Below, piece by piece: positions 19,501 to 28,291 of a stretch of 64,000 nt of DNA. Each line of letters starts with the position of its first letter. Positions within the stretch are counted from its first letter, which is position 1. The notes under the pieces are model-generated. The model was not told the origin of the DNA. It saw only the letters and a program-made list of their open reading frames with translations, and ran no database searches. This stretch comes from Comamonas sp. (GTDB lineage Bacteria > Pseudomonadota > Gammaproteobacteria > Burkholderiales > Burkholderiaceae_C): assembly GCA_021166775.1 (NCBI GenBank), contig JAJPEQ010000006.1:341697-405696 (forward strand), given 5' to 3'. The position numbers and the translations under genes were made by a program.

Positions 19501-21930
19501 ATGAACACCCGAGTCGCCGAAGAACTCCTGCGCCAGGACGAACCTTTCACCGACTACCAGCACAACCTCAAGGCGCGCCTGAACACCAGCGCCGAGGCCA
19601 GCGCTCTCAACGCGGGAGCGCGCGTGGGTGTGAGCCGCCCGCATGAATCGGCCGAGCTGCACGTGACCGGCACGGCCACCTACACCGACGACATCCCGGA
19701 AGTGAACGGCACGCTGCACTGCGCGCTCGGCCTCTCGCCCGTGGCCGCGGGCCGGCTGCTGCACAGCGATCTGGCCTCCGTGCGCGCCATGCCCGGCGTG
19801 GTGCGCGTGTTCACGGCCGATGACATCCCCGGCGAGAACAACTGCGGTTCGGTGCTGCACGACGACCCCATCCTCTGCGACGGCGAGATCCGCTACCTGG
19901 GCCAGCCGGTGTTTGCCGTGGTGGCGCAGACGCGCGAACAGGCGCGCCGCGCCGCGGCACTCGCCAAAGGCGTGCTCAAAACCGAAGGCGCCGAGCCCGT
20001 GATCACGCCGCGCCGGGCCCACGAAAGGCAGCAGTACGTGGTGCCCCCCATGCAGCTGGCGCGCAGCGTGAGCGGCCTGGACGAAGCGGGCATCCGCGCC
20101 GCGATCGAGAAGGCGCCGCACCGGCTCACGGGCAGCCTGGATGTGGGCGGACAGGAGCAGTTCTACCTCGAAGGCCAGATCAGCTACGCGCTGCCCAAGG
20201 AGAGTGGGGGCATGCACATCCACTGCTCGACGCAGCACCCGAGCGAGATGCAGTTCCTCGTCGCCCACGCGCTTGGCATTCAGGCGCACGCAGTGCTGGT
20301 GGAGTGCCGCCGCATGGGCGGAGGCTTCGGCGGCAAGGAATCGCAATCGGCGCAGTTCGCCTGCATCGCCGCGATGGCGGCGCGCGCCCTGAACCGCCCG
20401 GTGAAGCTGCGCCTGGACCGCGACGACGACTTCATGATCACCGGCCGGCGCCACGGCTTCTGGTACGAGTACGACGTGGGCTACGACGACGACGGGCACG
20501 TGCTGGGCGTGACGCTGCAGATGGTCTCGCACGCGGGGCACTCGGCGGATCTTTCCGCCGCCGTGATGACGCGCGCCGTCTGCCACTTCGACAACGCCTA
20601 CTGGCTGCCCGAGGTGGCCATGCACGGCTATTGCGGCAAGACCAACACGCAGAGCAACACGGCGTTTCGCGGCTTTGGCGGGCCGCAGGGTGCGATCTGC
20701 ATGGAATACATCCTGGACAGCATCGCGCGCAACCTGGGCAAGGACGCCCTCGCGGTGCGCCGCGCGAACTTCTACGGCAAGGACGATCACAACGTCACGC
20801 CCTACCGTCAGACGGTGGAAGACAACATCATCCACGAGCTCGTGGACCAGCTCGAAGCCAGCAGTGATTACGCCGCGCGGCGCAAGGACATGGCGGCGTT
20901 CAACGCGTCGAGCGCCGTGCTCAAAAAGGGCCTGGCGCTCACGCCGGTGAAATTCGGCATCAGCTTCAACGTCAAGCACCTGAACCAGGCCGGTGCCCTC
21001 GTGCACGTGTACCTCGATGGTTCCATCCTCGTGAACCACGGCGGCACCGAGATGGGCCAGGGCCTGAACACCAAGGTGGTGCAGGTGGTGGCGCACGAGC
21101 TGGGCGTGAACTTCGAACGCGTGCGCCTCTCGGCCACCGACACCAGCAAGGTGGCCAACACCTCGGCCACGGCCGCGTCCACCGGGTCGGACCTGAACGG
21201 CAAGGCGGCGCAGGATGCCGCACGCCAGATCCGCGAGCGCCTGGCGGCCAACGTCGCGCAGCGCCACGGCGGCAAGCCCGAGGACGTGCGCTTTGCCAAC
21301 GACAAGGTGTTCGTCTCGGGCAAGGCGCTTGACTTCAGCGCCGTCGTGGCCGATGCCTACCTCGATCGCGTGCAGCTGTGGTCCGACGGCTTCTACGCCA
21401 CGCCGGGCCTGTCGTGGGACGCCAAGACCATGACCGGCCACCCGTTCTACTACTACGCCTATGGCGCGGCGGTGAGCGAGGTGGTCGTCGACACCCTCAC
21501 CGGCGAATGGAAGCTGCTGCGCGCCGACCTGCTGCACGACGTGGGCCAGTCGCTCAACCCGGCCGTGGATATCGGCCAGATCGAGGGCGGCTTCATCCAG
21601 GGCATGGGCTGGATGACCATGGAAGAACTCGTCTGGCACCCCAAGAGCGGCATGCTCTTGACGCATGCGCCCAGCACCTACAAGATTCCGACGGCCAACG
21701 ACTGTCCGCCGGTGTTCAACGTCAAGCTCTTCGAAGGGCGCAACGTGCAGGACGCGATCCACCGCAGCAAGGCCGTGGGCGAGCCGCCGCTGCTGCTGCC
21801 TTTTTCGGTGTTCTTCGCGATTCGCGACGCCGTCTCCGCCGCAGGCGGGCACAAGACGAATCCGCCGCTCACGGTGCCCGCGACGAGCGAGGCCATCCTG
21901 CGCGCCGTCACGGCCGTACAAAGCGCCTGA
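19501..21930 (+). CDS. xdhB: Xanthine dehydrogenase molybdenum-binding large subunit
   Basis: This 809-aa catalytic subunit binds molybdopterin and hydroxylates xanthine. Family motifs are present: GGGFGGKE, TAFRGFGGPQG, GGTEMGQGLNTK, and the active-site glutamate region AVGEPPLLL near the end. ATG 19501 is preceded by GAAGGAG; the longer track frame overlaps xdhA and is rejected. The maturation gene xdhC, which often follows, is missing here, and a LysR regulator begins 21 bases downstream. Confidence 0.94.
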   Translation: MNTRVAEELLRQDEPFTDYQHNLKARLNTSAEASALNAGARVGVSRPHESAELHVTGTATYTDDIPEVNGTLHCALGLSPVAAGRLLHSDLASVRAMPGVVRVFTADDIPGENNCGSVLHDDPILCDGEIRYLGQPVFAVVAQTREQARRAAALAKGVLKTEGAEPVITPRRAHERQQYVVPPMQLARSVSGLDEAGIRAAIEKAPHRLTGSLDVGGQEQFYLEGQISYALPKESGGMHIHCSTQHPSEMQFLVAHALGIQAHAVLVECRRMGGGFGGKESQSAQFACIAAMAARALNRPVKLRLDRDDDFMITGRRHGFWYEYDVGYDDDGHVLGVTLQMVSHAGHSADLSAAVMTRAVCHFDNAYWLPEVAMHGYCGKTNTQSNTAFRGFGGPQGAICMEYILDSIARNLGKDALAVRRANFYGKDDHNVTPYRQTVEDNIIHELVDQLEASSDYAARRKDMAAFNASSAVLKKGLALTPVKFGISFNVKHLNQAGALVHVYLDGSILVNHGGTEMGQGLNTKVVQVVAHELGVNFERVRLSATDTSKVANTSATAASTGSDLNGKAAQDAARQIRERLAANVAQRHGGKPEDVRFANDKVFVSGKALDFSAVVADAYLDRVQLWSDGFYATPGLSWDAKTMTGHPFYYYAYGAAVSEVVVDTLTGEWKLLRADLLHDVGQSLNPAVDIGQIEGGFIQGMGWMTMEELVWHPKSGMLLTHAPSTYKIPTANDCPPVFNVKLFEGRNVQDAIHRSKAVGEPPLLLPFSVFFAIRDAVSAAGGHKTNPPLTVPATSEAILRAVTAVQSA

Positions 21931-21951
21931 ACCTCGCACCCGTTCAAGCCG

Positions 21952-22920
21952 ATGGAGCGCCACGCGCCACCGACCCCACAGAGCAGCACGCCCGCCGGCG
22001 TGGATCGGGCTTTTTTCGATCGCGTGGATCTGCATCTGATCCGCGTGCTCTACACCGTGCTCGGCGAGCGCAGCGTCTCGCGCGCGGCGCTGCGTCTGGG
22101 CATGAACCAGCCGGCGGTTTCCGCGGCGCTCAAACGCCTGCGCGAGCTCACGGGCGACCCGCTCATCGTGAGGAGCGGCGCCGAGATGGTCATCACCGAC
22201 GTGGCGCAGCAGATGATCGAACCGGCCGCGAGCGTGCTGCGCGCGGCCGAAGCGCTGTTCACCGAATCGCGTGACTTCGACGCCCGCACCAGCGCAATCA
22301 CCTTCACCATCGCCGCCAGCGACTACCTCGACCCGCTGTTTCTGCCGCGGCTCGTGACCGACATCAAGAGCGAGGCACCGCTGGCGCGCATCGAAATCCA
22401 TGCGCTGACGCGCGAGGCCGACTACCGCGCGCAGCTCGCGCAGGGCGAGGTCGATCTCGTGATCGGCAACTGGCTGCAGCCGCCCGACGATCTGCACATC
22501 GCCCAGCTCTTCAGCGATGAAGTGGTCTCGCTCGTGAGCCGCGAGCACCCAGCCGCGCGCAGCGGTTGGAACCAGGAGGAATGGCTCGCCGCCGAGCACA
22601 TCGCGCCCATGCCCACCTACCCGGGCGCGCGCGGCGTCATCGACCAGGTGCTCAGCGGCCTGGGCCTGACACGCAACATCGTCGCGCGCAGCGCCTATTT
22701 CGGCCTGATTCCCGAGATGGTGGCACACAGCCGCCTCGTGCTCACCACAGGGCGCCAGCACTGCGAGCGCGTCGCGACGCAGCTGCCGCTGGCCATCGTG
22801 CCCTGCCCCGTGCCCATGCCGCCGCTGCACTACTACCAGCTCTGGCACGCGCGCAGCCAGCATGCGCGCGCCGCCCGCTGGCTGCGCGAGCGCGTCAAAC
22901 GCACGATCGCAAGCCTCTGA
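21952..22920 (+). CDS. LysR family transcriptional regulator (purine cluster)
   Basis: A 322-aa LysR-type regulator. The N-terminal winged helix reads LGERSVSRAALRLGMNQPAV, followed by the linker helix and a periplasmic-binding-like effector domain. An N-terminal extension of about 25 residues precedes the helix-turn-helix. It lies on the same strand between xdhB and the purine permease, so it is probably co-transcribed with the genes it controls. The inducer is likely a purine or urate, inferred from context. Confidence 0.9.
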   Translation: MERHAPPTPQSSTPAGVDRAFFDRVDLHLIRVLYTVLGERSVSRAALRLGMNQPAVSAALKRLRELTGDPLIVRSGAEMVITDVAQQMIEPAASVLRAAEALFTESRDFDARTSAITFTIAASDYLDPLFLPRLVTDIKSEAPLARIEIHALTREADYRAQLAQGEVDLVIGNWLQPPDDLHIAQLFSDEVVSLVSREHPAARSGWNQEEWLAAEHIAPMPTYPGARGVIDQVLSGLGLTRNIVARSAYFGLIPEMVAHSRLVLTTGRQHCERVATQLPLAIVPCPVPMPPLHYYQLWHARSQHARAARWLRERVKRTIASL

Positions 22921-22957
22921 TTTTTCCTCTCAAAGCAACAACATCAGGAGACATTCG

Positions 22958-24250
22958 ATGCTCGAAAAACTGTTCAAGCTCCAGGAGCACGGCACCACCG
23001 TGCGCACCGAGCTGATCGCGGGCCTGACGACCTTCCTCACGATGGCCTACATCATCTTCGTGAATCCCGCGATCCTGGGTGATGCAGGCATGCCCAAGGA
23101 CGCGGTCTTCGTCGCCACCTGCCTCATCGCCGCGCTGGGCACGGCCGTGATGGCGCTGTACGCCAACTACCCGATCGCGCTGGCTCCCGGCATGGGGCTC
23201 AATGCCTACTTCGCCTACGCCGTCGTGCTGCACATGGGCTTCACCTGGCAGGCGGCGCTGGGCGCGGTGTTCATCTCCGGCTGCCTGTTCCTGTTGGTCA
23301 CCGTCACGGGCATACGCAGCCTGATCATCAACGGCATCCCGCAGTCGCTGCGCCTGGCCATCACCGTGGGCATTGGCCTGTTCCTGGCGCTCATCGCGCT
23401 CAAGAGCGCGGGCATCGTCGTGGGCAACCAGGCCACGCTGGTGACGCTGGGCGACCTGCACCAGCCCAGCGTGGTGCTGGCCGTGATCGGTTTTCTCATC
23501 ATGGTGGCGCTGGACGTCATGAAGGTGCGCGGCGCCATCCTGATCGGCATCATCGTCGTCACCATCCTCTCGTTCTTCTTCGGCGGCAACGAGTTTCGCG
23601 GCATTTTCTCGGCGCCGCCATCGATCGAGCCCACCCTGTTCAAGCTCGACATCCACACCGCGCTCACCAAGGGTCTGCTCAACGTGGTGCTGGTGTTCTT
23701 TCTCGTGGAGCTGTTCGACGCCACCGGCACGCTCATGGGCGTGGCGCGGCGCGCGGGCCTCCTGGTGCCTGGCAAGATGGACCGCCTGAACAAGTCGCTG
23801 TTTGCCGACAGCGCCGCGATCTTCGCCGGCTCGCTGCTGGGCACCTCCAGCACGACGGCCTATGTCGAGAGCGCCGCGGGCGTGCAGGCGGGTGGGCGCA
23901 CGGGCCTGACCGCCCTCACGGTCTCGGTACTGTTCCTCGCTGCGCTGTTCATCGCGCCGCTGGCCGGCGCCGTGCCCGCGTACGCCACCGCGCCCGCGCT
24001 GCTCTTCGTGGGCTGCCTGATGATGCGCGACCTGACCGAGCTCGACTGGGGCGACACCACCGAGGTCATTCCCGCCGCCGTGACGGCGCTGATGATGCCC
24101 TTCACCTACTCGATCGCCAACGGTCTGGCCTTCGGCTTCATCACCTACGCGGTCATCAAGCTGCTGACCGGGCGCATCCGGGAGAGCCACTGGATGGTCT
24201 GGCTGATCGCCATGGTGTTCCTGTTCAAATTCTTCTACATCGGAGGATAA
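22958..24250 (+). CDS. NCS2 family purine permease (guanine/hypoxanthine type)
   Basis: A 430-aa inner-membrane symporter of the AzgA-like branch of NCS2, which imports guanine, hypoxanthine or adenine with protons. The N-terminal GLTTFLTMAYIIFVNPAIL, the APGMGLNAYFAY segment and LFDATGTLMGVARRAG are characteristic. ATG 22958 follows CAGGAGA at good spacing. It stands directly before guanine deaminase, so guanine import is likely, but the exact substrate cannot be read. Confidence 0.92.
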   Translation: MLEKLFKLQEHGTTVRTELIAGLTTFLTMAYIIFVNPAILGDAGMPKDAVFVATCLIAALGTAVMALYANYPIALAPGMGLNAYFAYAVVLHMGFTWQAALGAVFISGCLFLLVTVTGIRSLIINGIPQSLRLAITVGIGLFLALIALKSAGIVVGNQATLVTLGDLHQPSVVLAVIGFLIMVALDVMKVRGAILIGIIVVTILSFFFGGNEFRGIFSAPPSIEPTLFKLDIHTALTKGLLNVVLVFFLVELFDATGTLMGVARRAGLLVPGKMDRLNKSLFADSAAIFAGSLLGTSSTTAYVESAAGVQAGGRTGLTALTVSVLFLAALFIAPLAGAVPAYATAPALLFVGCLMMRDLTELDWGDTTEVIPAAVTALMMPFTYSIANGLAFGFITYAVIKLLTGRIRESHWMVWLIAMVFLFKFFYIGG

Positions 24251-24257
24251 AGAGATC

Positions 24258-25532
24258 ATGAACGGCTACCGCGCGCAACTGCTGCGCTTCGATGCGCACG
24301 GCCAGGCCCTGTACGACAGCGATGGCCTGCTCGTGACCGAGCAGGGCAGCGACGGCGTGCAGCGCGTCGTCGACGCCGGGCCGTATCGCACGGTGGCGGC
24401 ACGCCATCGGGACGTGCCGGTGACGCACTGGATGGATCGCCTGATCGCGCCCGGCTTCATCGACATGCACGTGCACTACCCGCAGACGGACATCATCGGC
24501 TCCCCGGCCGACGGGCTGCTGCCCTGGCTCACGCACTACACCTTCCCGGCCGAGACACGCTTTTGCGACGCCGGCTACGCCGCCGAAGTGGCTCACGTGT
24601 TCTTCACCGAGCTGATGCGCAACGGCGTGACGACGGCACTCACCTTCGCCACGGCGCACCCCGCATCGGTCGATGCCTTCTTTCACGAGGCGCAAAAGCG
24701 CGGCCTGCGCATGATGAGCGGCAAAGTGCTGCAGGACCGCAACTCGCCCGACGGCCTGCGCGACGAGACCGAGCAAAGCCTGATCGACAGCGAAACCCTG
24801 ATCCGGCGCTGGCACGGCCAGGGCCGCCTGGGCTACGCCATCACGCCGCGCTTCGCCCCCACGAGCAGTGAGGCGCAGCTGCGCGGCGCGGGCGAGCTGG
24901 CCGCGCGCTATCCGCAGACCTGGATTCACTCGCATGTGGCCGAGAACCGCGACGAGGTGCGCTGGGTGGCCGAGCTTTATCCGCAGGCGCGCTCCTACCT
25001 CTCGGTCTACGAACACTTCGGCCTGCTGCGCACGCGCGCCGTCTACGCGCACTGCATCCATCTGGACGACACCGACCGCGCGCTGATGCACGCCAGCGGC
25101 GCGGCGGCCGCCGTGAGCCCGACGAGCAACCTGTTCCTGGGCAGCGGCTTCTTCAATTTTCGCGGCGCGGATGCCGCCGGCATGCTCCACGGCCTGGCCA
25201 GCGACGTGGGCGGGGGTACGAGCTTCTCGCCTTTTCGCACCATGCTGGCGGCCTACTTCGTCGGCCGCGAGGGACAGAGCAAGCCGGGGCTGTCGCTCGC
25301 GCCCTCGCGCCTGTGGTGGCTGCACACCGGCGGCGCGGCGCGCGCGCTCGGCCTTGAAGGCGTGATCGGCACGCTCGCCACGGGCAGCGAGGCGGATTTC
25401 GTCGTGCTCAACCCGGACGCCATCCCCCTGCTCTCGCGCAAGGCCAGACGCGCCGAAAACCTCGAAGAGCTGCTTTTCGCGCTGATCGTGCTCGGAGACG
25501 ACCGCGCGGTCGAACGCGTGGTGACGGCGTAG
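24258..25532 (+). CDS. guaD: Guanine deaminase
   Basis: GuaD hydrolyses guanine to xanthine and ammonia, supplying xanthine for XdhAB. The 424-aa amidohydrolase has the metal motif GFIDMHVHYPQTDIIGS, then HSHVAENRDEV, AHCIHLDD and the late Asp in SDVGGGTSFSPF. It begins 7 bases after the permease stop and completes the set for turning imported guanine into urate. It converges with dedA with a one-base gap. Confidence 0.94.
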   Translation: MNGYRAQLLRFDAHGQALYDSDGLLVTEQGSDGVQRVVDAGPYRTVAARHRDVPVTHWMDRLIAPGFIDMHVHYPQTDIIGSPADGLLPWLTHYTFPAETRFCDAGYAAEVAHVFFTELMRNGVTTALTFATAHPASVDAFFHEAQKRGLRMMSGKVLQDRNSPDGLRDETEQSLIDSETLIRRWHGQGRLGYAITPRFAPTSSEAQLRGAGELAARYPQTWIHSHVAENRDEVRWVAELYPQARSYLSVYEHFGLLRTRAVYAHCIHLDDTDRALMHASGAAAAVSPTSNLFLGSGFFNFRGADAAGMLHGLASDVGGGTSFSPFRTMLAAYFVGREGQSKPGLSLAPSRLWWLHTGGAARALGLEGVIGTLATGSEADFVVLNPDAIPLLSRKARRAENLEELLFALIVLGDDRAVERVVTA

Positions 25533-25533
25533 T

Positions 25534-26181
25534 TCAGGCAGCCGCGGCCTTGCGGCTGCCGCGCCAGGCGCCATAGATGGCCAACAGGCCGGGCACGAGG
25601 ATCAGCGCCCAGATGATCTTCTCCAGATTTTCCTTGACCCACGGCAGATTGCCGAAGAAATGCCCCGCCGTGACGATACCCATCACCCAGAGCAGCGCGC
25701 CGCCAATGTTGTAGGCCGTGAAGCGCGCGCGGTTCATCCGGGCCACGCCCCCGACGAAAGGCGCGAAGGTGCGGATGAAGGGCATGAAGCGCGCGAGCAC
25801 GATGGTGATGCCGCCGTAGCGCTCATAAAACGCATGCGCCTGGTCGAAGGCCTTGCGGTTGAACCAGCGCGAGTTTTCCCACTGGAACACGCGCGGCCCG
25901 AAGTGATGGCCAATCTGGAAATTGCACTGATCGCCCAGCACCGCCGCCGCCAGCAGCACGGCGCACGCGGGTGCGAACCCCAGCAGGCCCGCGCCGCTGA
26001 GAGCGCCGGTGATGAAGAGCAGCGAATCGCCCGGCAGGAAGGGCATCACGACGACGCCGGTTTCGACGAACACGATCAGGAACAGCAGGGCGTAGACCCA
26101 GGCGCCATAACTGGCGACGAACGCCTCCAGATACCTGTCCACATGCAGGATGAAGTCGATCAACAAGGCAGCAATTTCCAC
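25534..26181 (-). CDS. DedA family membrane protein
   Basis: A 215-aa polytopic protein of the DedA/SNARE-associated superfamily, whose members include undecaprenyl-phosphate or phospholipid flippases. The conserved FLPGDSLLFITGAL and RFMPFIRTFAPFVGG (with the essential arginines) are present. The protein ends with a basic tail (RGSRKAAAA). It converges with guaD and is divergent from mutL. Confidence 0.9.
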   Translation of the reverse strand: MEIAALLIDFILHVDRYLEAFVASYGAWVYALLFLIVFVETGVVVMPFLPGDSLLFITGALSGAGLLGFAPACAVLLAAAVLGDQCNFQIGHHFGPRVFQWENSRWFNRKAFDQAHAFYERYGGITIVLARFMPFIRTFAPFVGGVARMNRARFTAYNIGGALLWVMGIVTAGHFFGNLPWVKENLEKIIWALILVPGLLAIYGAWRGSRKAAAA

Positions 26182-26227
26182 GAAACACTCGCACGAAAGG
26201 GCAATGCGCCGGATTATCGGTGGCTCC

Positions 26228-26233
26228 TAAAAT
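26228..26233 (+). promoter_or_regulatory. Putative -10 box TAAAAT for mutL
   Basis: CTCCTAAAATGGCC resembles the TAAAAT boxes upstream of asd, leuC and lysS. Its last two bases are the first two of an in-frame ATG at 26232, so that ATG should lie upstream of the transcript start. Confidence 0.5.
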
Positions 26234-26252
26234 GGCCGCGGTGAACGACCCG

Positions 26253-28127
26253 ATGCCCACCCCAGCCCGCCGCCCCATCCACGAACTGCCCGATGAGCTG
26301 ATCAGCCAGATCGCGGCTGGCGAAGTGGTGGAGCGCCCGGCCTCGGTCGTGCGCGAACTCGTGGACAACGCGCTCGATGCGGGCGCCACGCAGATCACGG
26401 TGCGCCTGCTCGCCGGTGGCGTGCGACTGATCGCCGTGGAAGACGACGGCTGCGGCATCGCGCGGGGCGAATTGCCGCTGGCGCTCAGGCGCCACGCCAC
26501 GAGCAAGATCGCCAGCCTGAGCGATCTGGAATCGGTCGCGACCATGGGTTTTCGCGGCGAGGCGCTCGCCGCCATCGCCTCGGTCTCGGAACTCTCGCTG
26601 CTGTCGCGCACCGCCGATCAGGCCAGCGCCTTCCTGCTTGATGCCCGCAGCGGCGAACTGCGTCCGGCGGCACGCGGCGCCGGCAGCACCGTCGAGGTCA
26701 AGGAACTGTTCTTCTCCACGCCCGCGCGGCGCAAGTTCCTCAAGAGCGACGCCACCGAGTTCGCGCATTGCCTTGAGGCGGTGCGCCGCCACGCGCTGGC
26801 GCGCCCCGATGTGAGCTTTGCCATCTGGCACGAGGGCAAACTGGTTCAGCAATGGCGCGCCACGTTCGCGCCGGGTGAGCCGCCTTCCACCGACGCGCTG
26901 GCACGGCGCATGGCCGACGTGCTGGGCGAGGAGTTCGTCACGCTTTCCCTGCCCGTGCGCCATCGCGCGGGGCCGCTCGTCATCACCGGCCGCGCGGGAC
27001 TGCCCACGGCCTCGCGCTCGCGTGCCGACCAACAGTACACCTATGTGAACGGCCGCTACGTGCGCGACAAGGTGCTGCAGCATGCTGCGCGCGCCGCCTA
27101 CGAGGACGTGCTGCACGGCCAGCGCCAGCCGGTGTACGTGCTCTACCTGGAGATCGCACCCGAGCGCGTGGACGTGAACGTGCACCCGACCAAGATCGAG
27201 GTGCGCTTTCGCGACAGCCGCGAGGTGCACCAGGCGGCGCTGCACGCGCTGCAGGACGTGATCTCGGCGCCGCGCGCGCAGGCACTGGCGGATGCACCGG
27301 CCCCCACGCCCCCGGAAACATATCAGTCAAATCGACATCAAACCCTTGTCCAGTCTGCGCAAGCAGCTCTCTATTTGGAAGATCCTCCAGGCCACAAGGT
27401 CTCGGACCTTCAGGCTTTGTGGGGAATGCCCGCACCCGCCGCGGCCAGCCCGTGGGTACACCACAGCGAGCCCTCCGCCCCCCCGGTTCGCCCCTGGCCC
27501 ACGCCCTTGGCGGCGGCGCCCGAACCCGCGCCCGAGCCCGCCTGGCCCCTGGGCCGCGCCGTGGCACAAATCCACGGGGTCTACATCCTGGCCGAGAACA
27601 CCCACGGCCTCGTGATCGTGGACATGCACGCGGCACATGAGCGCATCGTCTACGAGCGCCTGAAGGCACAGATCGACGCCGATGAACGCATCACCAGCCA
27701 GCCGCTTTTGATCCCGGCCACCTTTGCCGCCACGCCCGTGGAAGTGGCCACGGCCGAGACGCAGGCCGACACGCTGGCCGTGCTCGGGCTGGAGATCACA
27801 CCGTTTTCCGCACGCACGCTGGCGGTGCGCGCCGTGCCCACCACGCTGGCGCAGGGCGATGCGGTGGAACTGGCGCGCAACGTGCTCTCCGAGCTTGCGC
27901 AGCACGACGCCAGCACCGTGGTGCAGCGCGCACGCAACGAGATCCTGGGCACCATGGCTTGCCACGGCGCCGTGCGTGCTCACCGGCTGCTTACGCTCCC
28001 GGAAATGAACGCTCTGCTGCGTCAGATAGAAATCACCGAGCGCTCGGACCAGTGCAATCATGGCCGACCGACTTGGCGCCAGCTCTCGATGAAAGAGCTG
28101 GACGCACTGTTTCTGCGCGGCCGCTGA
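26253..28127 (+). CDS. mutL: DNA mismatch repair protein MutL
   Basis: MutL links MutS mismatch recognition to strand removal. The N-terminal GHKL ATPase (residues ~5-330) has DELISQIAAGEVVERPASV, DDGCGI and TMGFRGEAL. The C-terminal dimerisation domain carries endonuclease-type motifs: DMHAAHERIVYE (a DQHA(X)2E(X)4E variant), ACHGAVRAH and CNHGRP. These fit a lineage without MutH. I chose ATG 26253 because a TAAAAT box overlaps the ATG at 26232; GTG 26241 is also possible. Part of the linker (QTLVQSAQAALYLE) is encoded by a copy of the short repeat. Confidence 0.93.
   Translation: MPTPARRPIHELPDELISQIAAGEVVERPASVVRELVDNALDAGATQITVRLLAGGVRLIAVEDDGCGIARGELPLALRRHATSKIASLSDLESVATMGFRGEALAAIASVSELSLLSRTADQASAFLLDARSGELRPAARGAGSTVEVKELFFSTPARRKFLKSDATEFAHCLEAVRRHALARPDVSFAIWHEGKLVQQWRATFAPGEPPSTDALARRMADVLGEEFVTLSLPVRHRAGPLVITGRAGLPTASRSRADQQYTYVNGRYVRDKVLQHAARAAYEDVLHGQRQPVYVLYLEIAPERVDVNVHPTKIEVRFRDSREVHQAALHALQDVISAPRAQALADAPAPTPPETYQSNRHQTLVQSAQAALYLEDPPGHKVSDLQALWGMPAPAAASPWVHHSEPSAPPVRPWPTPLAAAPEPAPEPAWPLGRAVAQIHGVYILAENTHGLVIVDMHAAHERIVYERLKAQIDADERITSQPLLIPATFAATPVEVATAETQADTLAVLGLEITPFSARTLAVRAVPTTLAQGDAVELARNVLSELAQHDASTVVQRARNEILGTMACHGAVRAHRLLTLPEMNALLRQIEITERSDQCNHGRPTWRQLSMKELDALFLRGR
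27327..27378 (+). repeat. Comamonadaceae-type short repeat, copy inside the mutL linker
   Basis: TCAAATCG, CTTGTCCA and GCAGCT occur in the same order and near-identical spacing as in the intergenic copy at 43142. The stretch is less GC-rich than the flanking linker. It is read in frame as HQTLVQSAQAALYLE, which resembles the peptide made by the DUF455 copy because both use the same reading frame. Confidence 0.55.
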
Positions 28128-28166
28128 CCCTTTCTTTCCGGCTCTTTTACTCACGTCGTTCTTCCG

Positions 28167-28183
28167 CGCACCAGCGTGGTGCG
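28167..28183. promoter_or_regulatory. NtrC-like palindrome upstream of gdhA
   Basis: CGCACCA-GCG-TGGTGCG is a perfect dyad close to the NtrC consensus TGCACCA-N3-TGGTGCA. A weaker second site, TGCACCGAATGTGGGCA, follows at 28211. No sigma-54 box with correct spacing is visible: TGGCATAATGCTGCA at 28247 is one base short. Nitrogen control of gdhA is therefore plausible but through an unclear promoter. Confidence 0.45.
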
Positions 28184-28291
28184 GACGCATGCACCGTTGT
28201 GTTTTGACACTGCACCGAATGTGGGCATGCATGAAGATATGTTTATTTGGCATAATGCTGCAACGCCACATTTTTATTGAAGGTGTATTTC

